From NCBI RefSeq assembly GCF_001696605.3, contig NZ_CP031716.1:3720001-3784000 (forward strand): a DNA stretch of 64,000 bases. Reading direction: 5' to 3'. Each line of letters starts with the position of its first letter. The stretch's first letter is position 1. Below the pieces are notes generated by a model, which saw only the letters and a list, made by a program, of their open reading frames with translations, was not told where the DNA came from and did no database searches. Positions 54,688-63,054 of this stretch are shown one piece after another. The position numbers and the translations under genes were made by a program. The stretch comes from Acinetobacter wuhouensis. Its GTDB lineage: Bacteria > Pseudomonadota > Gammaproteobacteria > Pseudomonadales > Moraxellaceae.

Positions 54688-55514
54688 TCGACGACTCACT
54701 TCAGATTTCAGTATCTAAGCAAGCTAAGCTGCTGAAAGTCTCCCGTGGTTGTTATTACTATCGCCCAAAACCTGTGAGTGCATCAGATCTGAAGCTGATG
54801 CGATGTATTGATGAATTACATATGCAATATCCTTTTGCAGGCAGTCGTATGATGCGTGATTTGTTGAATCGTCAAGGACATCATATAGGACGACGTCATA
54901 CACGTACTTTAATGAAGAAAATGGGTATTCAGGCGTTATATTGCAAACCAAATTTAAGCCAGGCTAATCAAGCTCACCGTAAATATCCATATCTGCTCAA
55001 AGGGTTGGCTATTCAGCGCAGTAATCAAGTGTGGTCTACGGATATAACGTATATCCCTATGGCAAAAGGCTTTGTTTATTTATGTGCTGTGATTGATTGG
55101 CATAGCCGCAAGGTACTTGCGCATAGGGTATCGATTAGTATGGAGGTGGATTTTTGTATTTCGGCTTTAAATGAAGCGATTGAAAAATATGGTCGACCTG
55201 AAATATTTAATACAGACCAAGGCAGCCAGTTTACCAGTGATGCATTTATTGATGTATTGAAATCAAATGGCATTCAAATCAGTATGGATGGTAAAGGTCG
55301 ATGGGTAGATAATGTGATGGTTGAACGATTATGGCGGAGCGTTAAATATGAAGAGGTGTATCTCAAAGCTTATAGCAGTGTCACAGATGCGAAAAAGCAA
55401 TTAAGTGCATATTTTGAGTTTTATAATTTGAAACGACCTCATTCGAGTCTAGACAAAATGACACCAAATGAGTTTTACTATGATCAGCTACCCCAACAAA
55501 ACAAGGTGGCTTAA
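54636..55514 (+). CDS. IS3-family OrfB (DDE integrase)
   Basis: Read in the -1 frame relative to OrfA and open from 54636; the first usual start within it is at 54774. The rve-type catalytic core has VWSTDITYIP (first Asp), IFNTDQGSQFTS (second Asp) and MVERLWRSVKYEEVY (Glu). It is made as an OrfAB fusion by frameshift. All catalytic residues are present, so the element is probably active. Confidence 0.88.
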   Translation, partial: FFRRCVEETGPLQPQKLIDDSLQISVSKQAKLLKVSRGCYYYRPKPVSASDLKLMRCIDELHMQYPFAGSRMMRDLLNRQGHHIGRRHTRTLMKKMGIQALYCKPNLSQANQAHRKYPYLLKGLAIQRSNQVWSTDITYIPMAKGFVYLCAVIDWHSRKVLAHRVSISMEVDFCISALNEAIEKYGRPEIFNTDQGSQFTSDAFIDVLKSNGIQISMDGKGRWVDNVMVERLWRSVKYEEVYLKAYSSVTDAKKQLSAYFEFYNLKRPHSSLDKMTPNEFYYDQLPQQNKVA

Positions 55515-55594
55515 CTAGAGCGGAATATCACTTATAAATACGCTTTTAGTTGTTCAAACAAGTGGGACCACCTCTAAAAAGAGAGCAACAACAA

Positions 55595-56137
55595 ATGAAT
55601 ATTCATATTATTGTCGGTAGTATCCGTGAAGGGCGTGTAGCGATCAAAGTTGCAGAATGGCTACTTAGAGAAATTAAAAAGCTAGAATTTAGTACTTTAA
55701 ATATTGAAATCGTCGATTTGAAGGAATGGGATCTACCATTCTTTGCAGGTAAAAATTCCCCTGCGACTGGAATTTATGATCAACCCAAACAACAAGAATG
55801 GGCAAAAAAAATAGATTCAGGCGATGCGTTTATTTTCATTACCCCTGAGTATAATCATGGCTATAGCCCTGTTTTGAAGAATGCGATCGACTTTGTATAC
55901 AAAGAATGGCAAGCCAAGCCTGCTGCTTTCGTCAGCTATGGCGGAACCAATGGTTCTCGTTCAATCGACCAAATTAAACAAGTTTGCTCGTTTATTGGCA
56001 TGATCGACTCCAATGCTGTGATTGAATTACGCGATATTTTTAGTCGCAGCAAAACTGAAACCTTTGAAGGCAATGAATTTGACAATAAAGCCGTTAAATC
56101 TGTTGTAAATAAACTGATTCAATATGCCAATGTTTAA
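55595..56137 (+). CDS. NADPH-dependent FMN reductase-like protein
   Basis: A 180-aa flavodoxin-fold reductase starting at 55595 (MNIHIIVGSIREGRVAIKVA). The flavin-contact TPEYNHGYSPVLKNAIDFVY and the conserved SYGGTNGSR are present. It starts 24 bp after the right IS3 end, so its native promoter may have been replaced or separated. It could supply FMNH2 to SsuD, but it is 3 kb from the operon. Confidence 0.88.
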   Translation: MNIHIIVGSIREGRVAIKVAEWLLREIKKLEFSTLNIEIVDLKEWDLPFFAGKNSPATGIYDQPKQQEWAKKIDSGDAFIFITPEYNHGYSPVLKNAIDFVYKEWQAKPAAFVSYGGTNGSRSIDQIKQVCSFIGMIDSNAVIELRDIFSRSKTETFEGNEFDNKAVKSVVNKLIQYANV

Positions 56138-56168
56138 ATCTAAATCTTCAATTTTCAATACGTAAATT

Positions 56169-56236
56169 TGTACGTTTTAGCTTACATTACATGCTTCAAT
56201 TTGCGACTTGGTGACCCTTAGAAAATTCTCTATTCT
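56169..56236 (+). promoter_or_regulatory. GacA-like box and -10 element of sRNA copy B
   Basis: TGTACGTTTTAGCTTACA at 56169-56186 matches TGTAAG-N6-CTTACA with one mismatch, and 17 of 18 bases with the copy A box. The -10 hexamer TATTCT is at 56231-56236. The spacing of 44 bp equals that in copy A, and a TTGGTG-like -35 precedes it by 17 bp. Confidence 0.7.
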
Positions 56237-56242
56237 TTAGTC

Positions 56243-56373
56243 ATAGGGAACAGGAAGTTTCCCAGACATAAAACAACAATAATCGGTCTGAGCATCAGGA
56301 AGTGAGGTAGAACAGGAGTTTACCTAGCTAACCAATACGAAAAAGCCCCGTCAGGATGATGGGGCTTTTTTTT
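56243..56373 (+). ncRNA. CsrB/Rsm-like small RNA, copy B (about 131 nt)
   Basis: Inferred transcript with four exposed AGGA motifs (GGA at 56253-56255, 56298-56300, 56314-56316 and 56354-56356). The first is the loop of GGGAAC-AGGAA-GTTTCCC, the third the loop of GGTA-g-AAC-AGGA-GTT-TACC, the fourth the terminator loop. Hairpin order and loop sequences match copy A while stem bases differ in a compensating way, the pattern expected of a conserved RNA. No reading frame crosses it. It lies 36 bp from the T6SS-linked gene at 56409 (opposite strand). Confidence 0.75.
56341..56373. terminator. Terminator of Rsm-like RNA copy B
   Basis: GCCCC-GTC-AGGAT-GAT-GGGGC followed by eight T. It contains the 27-bp block that is repeated at 56987-57013. 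The A run on the left lets it also stop the minus-strand gene at 56409. Confidence 0.9.
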
Positions 56374-56408
56374 ATTCTACTATTTTTGCAAATTCCTTTA
56401 TCGTTTGT

Positions 56409-56900
56409 TTAACCAAATAATCTAGCGAGGATTTCTTTTATTTTAGCAAAAATTCTATCCAACAAAGATTGAGCCTTTTGTTCTTTAACTTCATACAATT
56501 CATTTGAGCACTTTTGAGACTGATCTACCCGATAAATTTGGTTTTTGTCACTGATACAAATTCTGAATGAATAGGTTTTATCTAATTCAATAAAAATGTC
56601 ATGGGGCTTATTTCTTTCTATATGATCTAAGGGAATCGAAATACAATTTTTAAAACCTTTAGGTATTTCAATATTATAATAAATCTTCTCATAATCATCT
56701 GAACGAGAACTCAGTTCGTCTAAATTTGTGGTATAGACATACGCCCTATTTTCATAACCCAGTGATGCTTTATCATCTTGAATAAAAATACATAATTGAT
56801 TATTTTTCATTTGTGCAAATAAAGGCTTAGTTCTAGGTAAATTCGCATTTACTGTAGGTGCGAGAAGTAAGGAAATAAGTAGAATATATTGCTTGTTCAT
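56409..56900 (-). CDS. Secreted protein next to PAAR; possible T6SS immunity-type protein
   Basis: A 163-aa exported protein: signal peptide MNKQYILLISLLLAPTVNAN, a beta-rich middle with KNNQLCIFIQDDKASLGYEN and YSFRICISDKNQIYRVD, and an amphipathic C-terminal helix (LLDRIFAKIKEILARLFG). It resembles, by memory only, small extracytoplasmic proteins found beside T6SS genes in Acinetobacter that are annotated as putative immunity proteins. No effector is next to it. It is flanked by two direct copies of a 27-bp terminator core. Confidence 0.6.
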   Translation of the reverse strand: MNKQYILLISLLLAPTVNANLPRTKPLFAQMKNNQLCIFIQDDKASLGYENRAYVYTTNLDELSSRSDDYEKIYYNIEIPKGFKNCISIPLDHIERNKPHDIFIELDKTYSFRICISDKNQIYRVDQSQKCSNELYEVKEQKAQSLLDRIFAKIKEILARLFG

Positions 56901-56986
56901 ATTTACTTTCTTTATGAATTAATTGTAACTTTCTCTGTATTATCTATCTGCACAAAACTTACAAACATAACTCAAATCATAAAAAA

Positions 56987-57013
56987 CCCCGTCAGGATGA
57001 TGGGGCTTTTTTT
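56987..57013. terminator. Second copy of the 27-bp terminator core
   Basis: CCCC-GTCAGGATGAT-GGGG plus T run, identical over 27 bp to 56346-56372. It sits 27 bp beyond the PAAR stop and can end the T6SS operon on the minus strand. Confidence 0.85.
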
Positions 57014-57039
57014 ATACATGATTTTGAATTAGACAGAAG

Positions 57040-57306
57040 CTAATTCTGTCCAACATTTAAAGACTGATTTGCAATGCATTTACAACCACATGATAAAGGC
57101 GAATTATGCTGCGCCGCAGGCTTGCCCATAACGGTCATATGATTATCACCAGACACTATGGTTGAAACGCATTTATGCTTTGGACAAGTCGCCTTATCAC
57201 CCACACATGCCACAGGCTTCCCTTCAATCGTAAAAGTCGACTGTGCTGAAATCACAGTACCCCCACCTGTTGTTGGGGAACCCAAAGTAATATATGGGAG
57301 TGCCAT
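57040..57306 (-). CDS. PAAR-domain T6SS spike tip protein
   Basis: An 88-aa protein almost wholly made of a PAAR domain: PTTGGGTVISAQSTFTIEGK, ACVGDKATCPKH, MTVMGKPAAQHNSPLSCG. PAAR proteins cap the VgrG spike and bind a zinc ion near the tip through Cys/His. There is no effector extension. It is the 3' end of the minus-strand T6SS operon, after the TagN-like gene. Confidence 0.93.
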   Translation of the reverse strand: MALPYITLGSPTTGGGTVISAQSTFTIEGKPVACVGDKATCPKHKCVSTIVSGDNHMTVMGKPAAQHNSPLSCGCKCIANQSLNVGQN

Positions 57307-57352
57307 GCGCCGTTCCTCTTATTTTTATTCAATTAATGACCGTTAAAATCTG

Positions 57353-58108
57353 TTATAAAACATCAAATTCAATACGGCGGTTTTTCTTACGACCTTCTTC
57401 TGTCGCATTGTCTGCAACAGGCTTGGTTGAACCTAAACCTTCAGCTGTTAAACGCGTGGGTGCAATCCCTTTCGCAACTAAATATTGCTTCACTGCTTCC
57501 GCACGTTGCAAACTCAAAGGCTGATTTTTTTCAGGATTACCTTGGCTATCAGTATGCCCGATAATTTTTACATTTTTACCTTGAACCTTGTTTAAAGCAA
57601 CCACCATCTCGTCTAAGATTTGTGTACCGACAGGCGTCAAAACTGCTTTACCTGATTCAAACTCAATAATACGATTCTTCAGTGCATTATCAATCACTGA
57701 CTGCTCTGCTGCATTGACTGAAATCTGAGGATTAAAACGATATGGCGCTTGGACTAAGGATTGAAATAATGCAGTTGTAGGTTGAATATCCGCTTGAACA
57801 CCCATTTTCCCTGTCAAATCAACCTGTGTACCACGAACAGACAACTTACCCTGACTGATTTTTTTAAGATCAGGGGTAATCACTCGAGTAACTGAATCAC
57901 TCCACCCATTTGGTGCGGATACAGGGCGGATTTGGATTTTATCGACCACTTGATCATTGCCATACACTGATCTTAATTTGGCAAGAATGGCTTGTTTGGT
58001 CATATCATTGGGCACAGCACCCTCAACAATGATTGGGGCAGCAAATGCGTGCAAAGAAAAAAATAAGCTTGAAATAACCGTGATGCTTTTTAATAATTTT
58101 ATCTTCAT
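57353..58108 (-). CDS. tagN: OmpA-family T6SS accessory protein (TagN-like)
   Basis: A 251-aa exported protein with a signal peptide (ISSLFFSLHAFAAP), BON-like repeats (about 25-125), then a C-terminal OmpA-like peptidoglycan-binding domain (about 130-251) with KIIGHTDSQGNPEKNQPLS and GRKKNRRIEF. It probably anchors the secretion machine to the cell wall. It follows tagF almost directly in Acinetobacter T6SS clusters. Confidence 0.85.
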   Translation of the reverse strand: MKIKLLKSITVISSLFFSLHAFAAPIIVEGAVPNDMTKQAILAKLRSVYGNDQVVDKIQIRPVSAPNGWSDSVTRVITPDLKKISQGKLSVRGTQVDLTGKMGVQADIQPTTALFQSLVQAPYRFNPQISVNAAEQSVIDNALKNRIIEFESGKAVLTPVGTQILDEMVVALNKVQGKNVKIIGHTDSQGNPEKNQPLSLQRAEAVKQYLVAKGIAPTRLTAEGLGSTKPVADNATEEGRKKNRRIEFDVL

Positions 58109-58109
58109 A

Positions 58110-59072
58110 TCATCTTTCTTCTATAAATGTTTGCCTAAAAATCTTCATGCCTTGTGTCAAGCTCAATTGACGCTCACATAAAGATTGTTCTAGCGCAGCC
58201 AACCCAGCATTCTGTTCTAAATAGGCATCTACCCATTGAGGTTGAAGCAATGATACCCAATGATCATTTTGCATATTTTGATTAAAAATATTGCTCAATG
58301 CGGTGATATCCGCACCCTGAAAACCAAACAACAAAACTGGAGAATCTTGATGCAAAATACCCATTAAAATTTCAGTATTACTTTTTTCTAAGAATCGCCC
58401 AATTAGATTGACCCAAAACGCTGCTATCTCATAACTATAACTTGGATTATTAATCGGTAAAATCAGTACTTTAGATAACTTACTAGTACCATGCTTGAGT
58501 ACAGGTTGAAGTAATAAGCCTAAGCCCATCATACTTTGAGCCAACTCGTATGGCGTCACTTTCATCATTTGAGCAAACGAATGCATCGTATGATGTTCGA
58601 AAAAATCCTGCGTCTTTATTTCAGGAAGCACTTGAATCTCATGATCAATATTACCCAATTTTGTGAGTAAAATTTCAGGATCATTAATCGTTCTAAATAC
58701 ACGGTTTTTCTGAAATAAATCAATCAGCACAGGCTTATACTTATAAGGAGCGTATAACAAGTTTTGAAATGGTTGGTCAACTTCTAAAAGGTGACTCAAC
58801 ACCATGGGGAACTGACGACCTGAACTGTCTTCACTGGTCACCATATTGGCAACCAAAAACATTCTTTCCCGAGGATTTGCAATAAAGAAATCTAATGGTG
58901 CGAGTGTTTGATAAGCCTCATCAAAATTAGGTTCACGCATTGCAATTTCTAATGCCTCAGTAATCCATTGATCCAAAACCTGAATCAATGAATATTGTCC
59001 TTTGGTTTTAAGGAAATCTCCGCGAGCAGGGCATTTTCCATAATACAATGGTGTCGACTTTATCATTTGCAT
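58110..59072 (-). CDS. tagF: T6SS-associated protein TagF
   Basis: A 320-aa cytoplasmic protein with the TagF signature [13 protein letters not shown] near the N-terminus, [15 protein letters not shown] and [15 protein letters not shown]. TagF proteins restrain T6SS firing after translation in other species. It lies between tssM and tagN. Confidence 0.88.
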   Translation of the reverse strand: MQMIKSTPLYYGKCPARGDFLKTKGQYSLIQVLDQWITEALEIAMREPNFDEAYQTLAPLDFFIANPRERMFLVANMVTSEDSSGRQFPMVLSHLLEVDQPFQNLLYAPYKYKPVLIDLFQKNRVFRTINDPEILLTKLGNIDHEIQVLPEIKTQDFFEHHTMHSFAQMMKVTPYELAQSMMGLGLLLQPVLKHGTSKLSKVLILPINNPSYSYEIAAFWVNLIGRFLEKSNTEILMGILHQDSPVLLFGFQGADITALSNIFNQNMQNDHWVSLLQPQWVDAYLEQNAGLAALEQSLCERQLSLTQGMKIFRQTFIEER

Positions 59073-59106
59073 ACTTGAATCCCTCTTTCTGAATAATTTC
59101 CTTTTA

Positions 59107-62100
59107 TCATTGAGTTACCCCACCATGATTTGCTGTAGTGTTTGCAGCAGGTGCTGTGGATGGTGATGCAGGTGTCGCTTGAGGTTTTGCTGTACTCGGT
59201 TGTGTAGGTGCAGATGGTGATGTTGCTGTACCACCAAATGGTGAAGCTGCTTTTGGATTCGGTACTGCACTTGCTGGTGCTTGTTGTGCGGCAACAACAA
59301 GTTGTGCTTTTGGACTGGTGACACGATCAACCAACTTCAATCCGACATAGCCACGATTTGAACCAATCGGATTTGATGCATTACCACTAATCAAACGGAA
59401 TTGAAGTTTGACAAATAAGTCCGCATTTTGTCTGCTTGCCCATGTCATTTCAAAACTGCCATTCAATGGCTTACGTTGTGCACTATCAATCAGCTTGTTA
59501 ATACCATATTCACCCGGTTCTTCGAAAATAGTGTGTGTCTGTCCGTCCAAATCAATCGCAGTAATTCGAGCGCCTGGAATAGAGTTTGGATTTGGCCAAA
59601 TAAAGTTCACCCATTGTTGCACGCCATTTTCATAAACCAAACGTTGTCCATCAATATCAATGGTATAAGACAATAGTTTATTGTTTGGTAAAGGATAGAA
59701 CTGGAAGTTTGACTGATTGGTCGGTGCAGGAGTACCACCTCCTCCTGCTGTAGCAGTGCCATTCACAGGTGTCGTATATTGTTCAAAAGCAGTAACAAAC
59801 TCTGGATTTAAACCGATCCCCATGTTCTTCCATGTTTTAGAAGACAAGGTATAACCACGGCGAATCACAAATGGTTCGAGTGTTTCTTTGACGAATCTAG
59901 AAATACTTCCGTTATCCCCAAAAATCTGACCAATTTCATTACTGGTGGCTTGAATTGTACCTGATGAGTTGAATGGTACTTTTTGTGCAAGCGTTTGATT
60001 AAATGGTTGATACGCTTGAAGTGACCACAGTTTATTAATTTCATCCTGTGCAGGAACCAACAAACTATCAAAGGATTGAGTTAATGGGCTTACCAATAAC
60101 TTTTGTACCATTTGCTGATCTAATTCTCCCAAACCAACGGTTAATTTTTCATCAACCACTTTTTGCGTTGCATTAAATACAGAACTTTGATCATTAATAG
60201 TTGCTTTCGCCAATGCCAAAGCACTTGGTCCAAAATCGCCTGCACTGCGTAAATCATTTAACTTACTTCTCACCTGAGCCATATTTTGTAAATAGTCATC
60301 AAGCAAAGATTTGTCTTGTAAGTCATCACGTTTACGGATCAGTTGATAGAACACTTGGAACTGTTGAGAAATTTCTCCTTGTTGTTGATTTGATGCACGT
60401 TGAACATCCTCAGTTTTACCTTGCCCTAAAACTTTACGTTTAAACCAAGCAATAAAACCTGTTTGTGGTGCTGCCAATTCAGCCTGAACCACTGGATTGT
60501 CCCAGCTGGTTTCTTTAGCTACACGGTCTATATAAGTACGAATTGGAGAGTTTTGTGGCTCACCTAACACATCCATGATCTTGGTTTGCTGAGCAAAGTC
60601 AGGACCTTTGGCATAGTGCGTTGCATTGATAAATTTTTTCCATTCAGCAATATATTCTTGCTTATATAGTTTTGTCAGTTGTTTACGGATTTGATCTGGA
60701 CTGCCACTAAATGTTAAGTCATCAGACTGTGTACTATTTAATACCCAATCTTTAGTATCTGTAGGTCTGTTTGCAGCTTCTTCAATCGCTTTATCAACAT
60801 ATTCATCCCATGCTTTTTGTGAGAACACACCAGGTAAGGCATATCCTCCTAACATGACATTACGATTTGCTTCACCCACGATCTGCGCCACAGTAACCGC
60901 TGGATAACGTACCGCAGCACGCATTTTAATTTCGTTATAGACACGATCACGCGCAGGCATACCACGAACAACAGAAAGCAACACTTGGCGAGATTGATCT
61001 ACCAATTGAGCATCTGATTCCAATACTGGGAATTTTTCATCATTCGCCAAAGTCATTGAATAACTTAAAATCTTTTCCGCTTTCTGCATCATTTCACCAC
61101 GTGGCATTTGACCACGGTTGGCATCTAACCATGAACGCCAGAAGCGAGTGACTTGATCACTTAAATGACTTGCATCCATATATTGTGGATTACTCATCAT
61201 CAAATAAGCTTTCAGTGCATTGTATGCATCTTGTGGATTGGTATCTAAAGGTTCAGAAGCAATTTGACTCGATGAAGTTTGCTTAATTTCTACATTGACA
61301 TGATTTTGTTTGAGCACTTGTTCATTGTTTTTAACACGCTGTAAAAACTGAGCTATATTCTGCTGACTTGGTGTAAGTACAATTTGTTTAACACCTTTTA
61401 GATATTCAGCTTTTAACTTTTCTCTTAACTCATTACCCTGATACAGACCAAATGAAAACTTCAATGGGCGATGTGCATCGAAATCATCCAATTGCTCTAA
61501 ACGTTGTTGCAAGATCAATAAAGAATCTATTTGAGTAGACAGCTCTTGACCTGAACTTTGCTCCATTTGCACAACTTTGTTTAAATCTGCTTGAACATCT
61601 GCAATCAACTGTTGATTGTTACGATATGACCAAACCCATAAACCAAGGATAATCGACACCCCTAACAACGCCGCAATAAAACCTAAATAACGCTTACGTT
61701 TCGTCGTAGGGTTAATATGTTGTTTCACCAAGTTTTTATCTTTCAGAATCACTTCTGAGAATAAACCTTTTAAGAAATAACCATGGTTTTGAGAAATAGA
61801 ATTTTGCGGAATGCCGTGTTCACTATTTGGAATTTTAGACAGTTGAAAATCGTCCACAATCTGTTCCGTCATTGGGCTTTCAATCACACCTTCTTGTAAA
61901 GCACTGGTGAAATAGAAACCACGGAATACAGGTTTAAATTGGTATGGATTTTCTTCGAATAAAGTCCCAATAAAAGTTTTTAAAACAGGCTTTAGCGTCT
62001 TAAATTCCAGCGGGAATGTCATCACGCTTGGAGAGATATTCTGTGCATGACGACGGCTTAAATGCGTCGTACTCACCCCTTTTAAACCATCATATAAAAT

Positions 62101-63021
62101 ATTGTAGTGCTTCTCGAAATGTTCCACGGCATTATTCGATGACTCAGGGTCATAAGGCAGTGTTGCACCCCAAACCTGATCGAACTCAGCAGCTTCATAA
62201 CATTCAAAAAATTCTGTGAATCCAGCAATCAAATCCATTTTTGAAAAAACTAAATAAACAGGTGCAAAAATTTCTAAACGTTCGGTTAAATCTTGAATAC
62301 GTGCTCTTAAGCTTTTTGCCAATTTAATTGATTTTTCAGGACTTTGACTAACCAATTCAGCCACACTCACAATCACAATTAAGCCGTTGATCGGAGCTTT
62401 AGAGCGGTTCTTTTTGAGAATACTGAGGAAACCCAACCATTCTGAATGATCTTCCGAATAGACTGAATAACGACCAGCTGTATCCAACAACACCCCTTCT
62501 GTTGAAAAGAACCAATCACAATTACGTGTACCACTTAAACCTGATGAAACTACTTTTTGATGGGTTTCTTCAAATGGGAACTTTAAGCCCGAATGGTAAA
62601 TCGCAGAACTCTTCCCTGCCGCTGGGTTACCAATCACCATATACCATGGCAACTCATAAAGCGCCGCATTACCACTTTTATCACCCAATTTTGATTTACG
62701 AATCAATTGGATAGAATCTTTCATTTGCTGATTAATCAGCGTTAATTCTTCTTTATCTTTTTGCTTACCGTATTCAGCCGTATTGTCTTGTTCAATCGCT
62801 TCAGCTAACGCTTCACCTTGTTCAGCATGTTTACGGCGTTGAAATAACCAATAGATCCCATAAATGATCAACCCCAGTACATAGGCAGCCATCATCATCA
62901 CAAAATATTTACGTGGTACGGCACTGTACGAAGATACGATTGCAACAAATATCGACAGCGCAATAATCGCTTTCGGATTTGTTACGTACTGCCAAACATA
63001 ACCTAATATTGTATATATCAT
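59107..63021 (-). CDS. tssM: T6SS membrane-complex protein TssM (IcmF family)
   Basis: A 1304-aa inner-membrane protein with three membrane helices (about 17-35, 40-60 and 438-460). Between helices 2 and 3 is a cytoplasmic NTPase-like domain with Walker [10 protein letters not shown] (131-139). A large periplasmic part follows. The C-terminus is a low-complexity Pro/Ala/Thr tail of about 60 residues (from about 1245), which is longer than I would expect. TssM binds TssL and TssJ to build the trans-envelope channel. Confidence 0.94.
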   Translation of the reverse strand: MIYTILGYVWQYVTNPKAIIALSIFVAIVSSYSAVPRKYFVMMMAAYVLGLIIYGIYWLFQRRKHAEQGEALAEAIEQDNTAEYGKQKDKEELTLINQQMKDSIQLIRKSKLGDKSGNAALYELPWYMVIGNPAAGKSSAIYHSGLKFPFEETHQKVVSSGLSGTRNCDWFFSTEGVLLDTAGRYSVYSEDHSEWLGFLSILKKNRSKAPINGLIVIVSVAELVSQSPEKSIKLAKSLRARIQDLTERLEIFAPVYLVFSKMDLIAGFTEFFECYEAAEFDQVWGATLPYDPESSNNAVEHFEKHYNILYDGLKGVSTTHLSRRHAQNISPSVMTFPLEFKTLKPVLKTFIGTLFEENPYQFKPVFRGFYFTSALQEGVIESPMTEQIVDDFQLSKIPNSEHGIPQNSISQNHGYFLKGLFSEVILKDKNLVKQHINPTTKRKRYLGFIAALLGVSIILGLWVWSYRNNQQLIADVQADLNKVVQMEQSSGQELSTQIDSLLILQQRLEQLDDFDAHRPLKFSFGLYQGNELREKLKAEYLKGVKQIVLTPSQQNIAQFLQRVKNNEQVLKQNHVNVEIKQTSSSQIASEPLDTNPQDAYNALKAYLMMSNPQYMDASHLSDQVTRFWRSWLDANRGQMPRGEMMQKAEKILSYSMTLANDEKFPVLESDAQLVDQSRQVLLSVVRGMPARDRVYNEIKMRAAVRYPAVTVAQIVGEANRNVMLGGYALPGVFSQKAWDEYVDKAIEEAANRPTDTKDWVLNSTQSDDLTFSGSPDQIRKQLTKLYKQEYIAEWKKFINATHYAKGPDFAQQTKIMDVLGEPQNSPIRTYIDRVAKETSWDNPVVQAELAAPQTGFIAWFKRKVLGQGKTEDVQRASNQQQGEISQQFQVFYQLIRKRDDLQDKSLLDDYLQNMAQVRSKLNDLRSAGDFGPSALALAKATINDQSSVFNATQKVVDEKLTVGLGELDQQMVQKLLVSPLTQSFDSLLVPAQDEINKLWSLQAYQPFNQTLAQKVPFNSSGTIQATSNEIGQIFGDNGSISRFVKETLEPFVIRRGYTLSSKTWKNMGIGLNPEFVTAFEQYTTPVNGTATAGGGGTPAPTNQSNFQFYPLPNNKLLSYTIDIDGQRLVYENGVQQWVNFIWPNPNSIPGARITAIDLDGQTHTIFEEPGEYGINKLIDSAQRKPLNGSFEMTWASRQNADLFVKLQFRLISGNASNPIGSNRGYVGLKLVDRVTSPKAQLVVAAQQAPASAVPNPKAASPFGGTATSPSAPTQPSTAKPQATPASPSTAPAANTTANHGGVTQ

Positions 63022-63054
63022 TTTCTCTATTTCTTTCTAAATTATCTGTAATGT

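Larger units (their letters stand above)
54299..55570 (+). mobile_element. IS3-family insertion sequence
   Basis: Two overlapping frames with a -1 shift and matching ends define an IS3-type element. The inner inverted repeat TATAAGTGATATTCyGCTC lies at 54324-54342 and 55518-55536. The repeats continue outward with TTTGAACAACT on both sides and a TGGATCC / TGGTCCC-like tip, so I set the outer limits at 54299-55570 (1272 bp). No target duplication is visible, so the ends are uncertain by some bases. Confidence 0.8.

Noticed and set aside
56987..57013. Third Rsm-like RNA
   Set aside because: Only the terminator core is repeated. The bases upstream on the plus strand have no AGGA hairpins and no full GacA-like box, so this is a duplicated terminator and not a third RNA.
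59115..59330. His/Gln-rich minus-strand frame in the tssM 3' end
   Set aside because: A shadow of the Pro/Ala/Thr-rich tssM tail read in another frame.
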